From Paenibacillus physcomitrellae (GTDB lineage Bacteria > Bacillota > Bacilli > Paenibacillales > Paenibacillaceae): 64,000 nucleotides of DNA. Every line of letters starts with the position of its first letter. Within the stretch, counting starts at the first letter, position 1. The stretch covers positions 930,001 through 994,000 of the forward strand of contig NZ_CP022584.1 in NCBI RefSeq assembly GCF_002240225.1. The letters run 5' to 3'. Both the position numbers and the translations under genes were made by a program. Shown piece by piece: positions 61,318 to 64,000 of the stretch. The notes below the pieces were generated by a model that did not search any database, was not told where the DNA came from, and was given only the letters and a program-made list of their open reading frames with translations.

Positions 61318-61857
61318 TTGAAACGCAAAACCTATATCGCAGCTCTCCTGCTCGCTTTGGTCATTGCCGCGTGGGCTGGCGGGTACTGGAATCACACCTG
61401 GGTGTCCCATTCAAGCAGCGGAGAACATACAGGAGATACCGCAGCTTTCACCTGGCTGTCGGCGGATAAGCCGCCTCTTCCCGAGGTTCTGATCAATGGC
61501 CAAAAGTTACAGATACGTAGAGAATCATACAGTTGGTGCCAGTCAATCTCCAGCTTGTCAGACCGATCCTGCGTTTCCGCAGACAGTGCAGCTTTATTTG
61601 AAACTGCCGGACCTAGTGGACTAAAGACAGCTGTCGCGCAGCCTAATTCACCGATTCAAATACAAGCTCCGAAGCAAATCAATAACCTGTCCATACAGCG
61701 GTTAGATCCTCGTAGCGGACAGTTAGCTGAAGACAGCAGCTACACCACTCCAGCCCAAGCCGGAACTTATTATTATCTCATTCACTGTGAATGGCTGGCG
61801 GATCAAGGGAACGCCGATTTCAGCTTTGGCGTTGAGATCAAGGATAGCAGCACCTGA
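61318..61857 (+). CDS. Membrane-anchored extracellular protein, unknown function
   Basis: 179 residues from a TTG at 61318 with AAGGGAGTG upstream; the upstream frame has no site. One N-terminal hydrophobic segment (YIAALLLALVIAAWAGGYW) anchors a soluble domain that contains two Cys (YSWCQSISSLSDRSC, possible disulfide) and a C-terminal strand-rich part YYYLIHCEWLADQGN. No family that I recognise. Its last 55 nt overlap the convergent gene 61803-62147. Confidence 0.7.
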   Translation: MKRKTYIAALLLALVIAAWAGGYWNHTWVSHSSSGEHTGDTAAFTWLSADKPPLPEVLINGQKLQIRRESYSWCQSISSLSDRSCVSADSAALFETAGPSGLKTAVAQPNSPIQIQAPKQINNLSIQRLDPRSGQLAEDSSYTTPAQAGTYYYLIHCEWLADQGNADFSFGVEIKDSST

Positions 61858-62147
61858 TAAATCTTCTCCTGCTCCATTGTCCGGAACAAATAGGTTTGAC
61901 TTCCCGAAGTCAAACTCACTTTGTTGGGGATAAGGAAAAAGGAATTCCGTTTCTTAACGCCCTGCAGCTCGCTGACCCGAAGGTCCAGTTCTTCCTTCAT
62001 CAGTGCTCCTTTAAAGATTCTAAACGTTACGGCTTCACCGGTAATGGTCAGCTGCCCGGTATAGGTTTCTTTACTGCTTTTCCAATAGTCGGCCTGTCCT
62101 TGATATAACACCGTCTCCGTCTGTTGTGATTCCAGCCGTTTCTCCAT
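61803..62147 (-). CDS. Small PH/GRAM-like domain protein
   Basis: 114 residues. The ATG at 62147 is 8 nt after the nucleotidyltransferase stop, with AAGGGG about 13 nt upstream. All-beta pattern: ETYTGQLTITGEAVTFRIFK, GALMKEELDLRVSELQGVKK, RNSFFLIPNKVSLTSGSQTYLFRTM and a final helix, as in GRAM/bacterial PH domains that bind lipids or peptides. Same operon as the nucleotidyltransferase and the ADP-ribosylglycohydrolase. Its 3' end overlaps the convergent gene. Confidence 0.7.
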   Translation of the reverse strand: MEKRLESQQTETVLYQGQADYWKSSKETYTGQLTITGEAVTFRIFKGALMKEELDLRVSELQGVKKRNSFFLIPNKVSLTSGSQTYLFRTMEQEKIYQVLLSLISTPKLKSAFP

Positions 62148-62155
62148 ATCCGAAC

Positions 62156-62899
62156 TTATTCCCCTTTCGCAAATCGTTCTTGAACTTCCTTATAAGCCTC
62201 ATGCGTGCCAATATCATAAATCTCCCCGTCTGCGAAGAAAGCCCGGACCTCCTGCCGATGGACCAGCCATTCCGGGAATTGGGTAGGTGAATCCGGACTG
62301 TTTCCTTCTTCCAGATAACGTTTGACCTGCTTCAAGGTTTCTTTCTTGTACATGTACAAAGCGAAGACGCCAATATTTGAGCGGGGATCGGCCGGTTTCT
62401 CCACCAGCCCGGTCACTCTTCCCTCTGTGTCAAGCTCGGCTACACCAATTCTGCGCAGCTCCTCCAGATCATCCGTCTGCCTCACCAGAATGCAATCTTT
62501 GTCCACCGAGTGGAAATAATCCACGTAATCCTGCAGATCAAAGGTGAAAATATTATCACCAGCCAGCACGAGCAGGTCATCCTGCAGGTTCTCGCGTTCG
62601 ATCACATACTGCATGTCACCGATCGCCCCAAGTTTGTCTTCCAGCGACGAAGTTCCGTCATCAAGGATGCGGATCTCCTTGGCAGAACGCCGTCCTTCGA
62701 GCCAGGATTCGAACGCTCCTGCATATTTATGGTTGGTCACGATCAGAATCTGACTTAACTGCTCCAGCATCTCCAGCTTGTCTAGTATAAAATCTATTAC
62801 GCAGGATGTATCCGTAATCGGCAGCAGGCCTTTAGGTCTGTTAAGTGTCAAAGGATATAAGCGGGTCGCATAACCAGCGGCTAAGATCAAGGCTTTCAT
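62156..62899 (-). CDS. Sugar-phosphate nucleotidyltransferase family protein (NTP_transferase)
   Basis: 247 residues, GAAGGAGG before the ATG. N-terminal MKALILAAGYATRLYPLTLNRPKGLLPI (GxGxRL/TPxK nucleotide site), LLVLAGDNIFTFDL and EKPADPRSNIGVFALYM place it in the glucose-1-phosphate thymidylyl/uridylyl-transferase superfamily. It would activate a sugar 1-phosphate to an NDP-sugar or act on a choline/other phosphate. Shorter than RmlA (about 290), lacking the C-terminal dimer extension. Operon partner of an ADP-ribosylglycohydrolase. Confidence 0.88.
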   Translation of the reverse strand: MKALILAAGYATRLYPLTLNRPKGLLPITDTSCVIDFILDKLEMLEQLSQILIVTNHKYAGAFESWLEGRRSAKEIRILDDGTSSLEDKLGAIGDMQYVIERENLQDDLLVLAGDNIFTFDLQDYVDYFHSVDKDCILVRQTDDLEELRRIGVAELDTEGRVTGLVEKPADPRSNIGVFALYMYKKETLKQVKRYLEEGNSPDSPTQFPEWLVHRQEVRAFFADGEIYDIGTHEAYKEVQERFAKGE

Positions 62900-62920
62900 C
62901 GGATTCCTCCTTCGTGAGTA

Positions 62921-63859
62921 CTAAGATGTTGAGATCAGCCGATTAAACCGGGTGCATAACGCTTTAATATCGTCCAGCCGGGCCAAAGCCGTCACCCAAT
63001 CCTCAGGGACCCTGTCCAAGCCGTAGATCAGACCGGCCAACCCGCCGGTAACTGCGCCGGTAGTATCCGTGTCCTCCCCCAGATTGACTGCTTTTAATAC
63101 CGCTTCATCAAAACTGCCGGAAGTAAGCAAACACCATAAACTGGCTTCCAGCGTATGTACGACATAACCGGAAGATTGAATTTCTTCACGTTTTAGCTTG
63201 GAGATCTCGCCGTTTAAAATCCGGGAAAAAGGCTGTAAATCTTCGTTATGCAGATTCATCCCGCCGATGGTCTCTACGGCTTTGGATATACTATCCGGCA
63301 AAGGATCACCGTCAAGCAAACGAATGGCTATTTCGGTATACAGCAAGCAGGCGATGATCGAAACCGGATGTCTATGCGTCACCGATGAGACTTGTGCAAC
63401 CCCCTCAATGCGAGATTCAAGCTCCTTATTCCGAAGGAAAAAAGCCAATGGCAAAATTCGCATCAAGGAACCATTGCCATTGCTGAATTCCCCGGCCCCG
63501 CCCGCCAATTCAGGTGGAACCGCCTCTTCGCGATAATTCTGGATCGCTTTTCGTGTAGCGATGCCAACATCAAAAACGACTCCGTGAGGCGTCCAGTCCC
63601 CGTGCTCAAGCCAATTTCCGAACCTGTCAGCCAAATCATACAAATCTATTTTCTCCTGTATAATCAGGCTCTCCATCAGACAAAACATCAGCGAGCTGTC
63701 ATCCGACCAAGTACCGGGCGGCTGGTGATGGGTACCGTAACCGGCCATTTCCGTAACCGGATCAAGATCCAACGTTTCCCGCGGCTTAAATTCGGCCGGA
63801 ACGCCTAAGGCGTCGCCTGCACAGAAACCGAGAACAGCCGATTCAAGTTTGCTTCTCAT
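62921..63859 (-). CDS. ADP-ribosylglycohydrolase family protein
   Basis: 312 residues from the ATG at 63859, AAGGGGCGG upstream; the frame runs to 63904 without a site. Hallmarks: LGFCAGDALGVPAEF, the Mg-binding TWSDDSSLMF (DD pair), GNGSLMRILPLAF and a C-terminal GEDTDTTGAVTGGLAGLIYG (second metal site DTD). These enzymes remove ADP-ribose from arginine or other acceptors. First gene of a three-gene operon (glycohydrolase, nucleotidyltransferase, PH/GRAM-like protein). No ADP-ribosyltransferase is visible nearby. Confidence 0.93.
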   Translation of the reverse strand: MRSKLESAVLGFCAGDALGVPAEFKPRETLDLDPVTEMAGYGTHHQPPGTWSDDSSLMFCLMESLIIQEKIDLYDLADRFGNWLEHGDWTPHGVVFDVGIATRKAIQNYREEAVPPELAGGAGEFSNGNGSLMRILPLAFFLRNKELESRIEGVAQVSSVTHRHPVSIIACLLYTEIAIRLLDGDPLPDSISKAVETIGGMNLHNEDLQPFSRILNGEISKLKREEIQSSGYVVHTLEASLWCLLTSGSFDEAVLKAVNLGEDTDTTGAVTGGLAGLIYGLDRVPEDWVTALARLDDIKALCTRFNRLISTS

Positions 63860-63905
63860 GCTTCCGCCCCTTTTCTTTAATTCTTCTATAACCCTCTTCG
63901 ACATA

Positions 63906-63928
63906 AAAAAAGCAATGCCTGCTTCATT
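63906..63928 (-). terminator. Possible weak terminator at the right edge
   Basis: AAGCA/TGCTT hairpin. On the minus strand it is followed by seven T. It would end a minus-strand gene lying right of the window. Confidence 0.35.
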
Positions 63929-64000
63929 CCAAAACCAAGAGATCCGGCAATTCCTGTCTTAAGTCATTTAATAGAGATTCCCTACCAAAAATTAAAACAG

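Noticed and set aside
1..64000. CRISPR array, tRNA or rRNA genes, complete insertion sequence, prophage
   Set aside because: I looked for regularly spaced direct repeats, tRNA-like cloverleafs with a CCA-type end, transposase motifs and phage structural genes and found none that I could support.

Overview
The window looks like chromosomal DNA of a Paenibacillus-type endospore-forming Firmicute. Evidence: the spore coat gene cotE beside a Paenibacillus-style amidoligase-like gene, a complete gerA-type germinant receptor operon behind a sigma-G-like promoter, a spoVR remnant, strong AGGAGG ribosome binding sites with many TTG/GTG starts, sigma-A promoters of the TTGACA-N17-TATAAT type, and moderate GC with GC-rich third positions. 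I see no rRNA, tRNA, CRISPR array, complete insertion sequence or prophage.

Layout. 0-6 kb (minus strand): the N-terminal part of an amidoligase-like gene with an internal 12-residue repeat array, cotE, an aromatic-acid-exporter-family membrane protein, and an SsuABC/TauABC-type ABC importer. 6-8.6 kb: an M32 carboxypeptidase and a divergent beta-carbonic anhydrase with an Fnr/CRP-type palindrome between them. 8.7-13.1 kb is a decay zone: remnants of yyaL and spoVR and a broken glycosyltransferase surround intact ridA and Uma2-family genes. 13.4-19.2 kb: HxlR regulator with a frameshifted DoxX gene, a chemotaxis receptor, a secreted tandem-domain protein and an ABC-F ATPase. 19.3-34 kb: three separate TetR-controlled modules (a DHA2 exporter; an SDR/aldo-keto reductase group; a second SDR), each with its own palindromic operators, plus assimilatory nitrite reductase nirBD, a DrrAB-type exporter and a TetM-like ribosomal protection GTPase. 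34-46.5 kb: MOSC protein, branched-chain aminotransferase, lipase, FAD oxidoreductase, an AraC regulator divergent from a large glycoside hydrolase, a lipoprotein, an isochorismatase-fold hydrolase, an MFS transporter and two more AraC regulators.

46.6-51.3 kb is the most interesting region: a tightly packed minus-strand operon of six genes (a small unknown protein; a membrane protein with a Ser/Gly-rich tail ending in Gly-Gly; a glutathionylspermidine-synthase-like ATP-grasp ligase; a lipoprotein; a DUF350 membrane protein; a TrkA-N potassium channel). It resembles the E. coli ygiBC and yjf clusters, whose function is not settled, with an ion channel added. I infer an envelope-associated peptide-ligation and ion-channel system.

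51.6-64 kb: serine hydrolase, secreted metallophosphoesterase, three consecutive small polytopic membrane proteins of which two look paralogous, thioredoxin, an OhrR-type regulator with clear promoter and operator, the gerA-type operon, two GNAT acetyltransferases, and an operon with an ADP-ribosylglycohydrolase, a nucleotidyltransferase and a small PH/GRAM-like protein whose 3' end overlaps a convergent gene.
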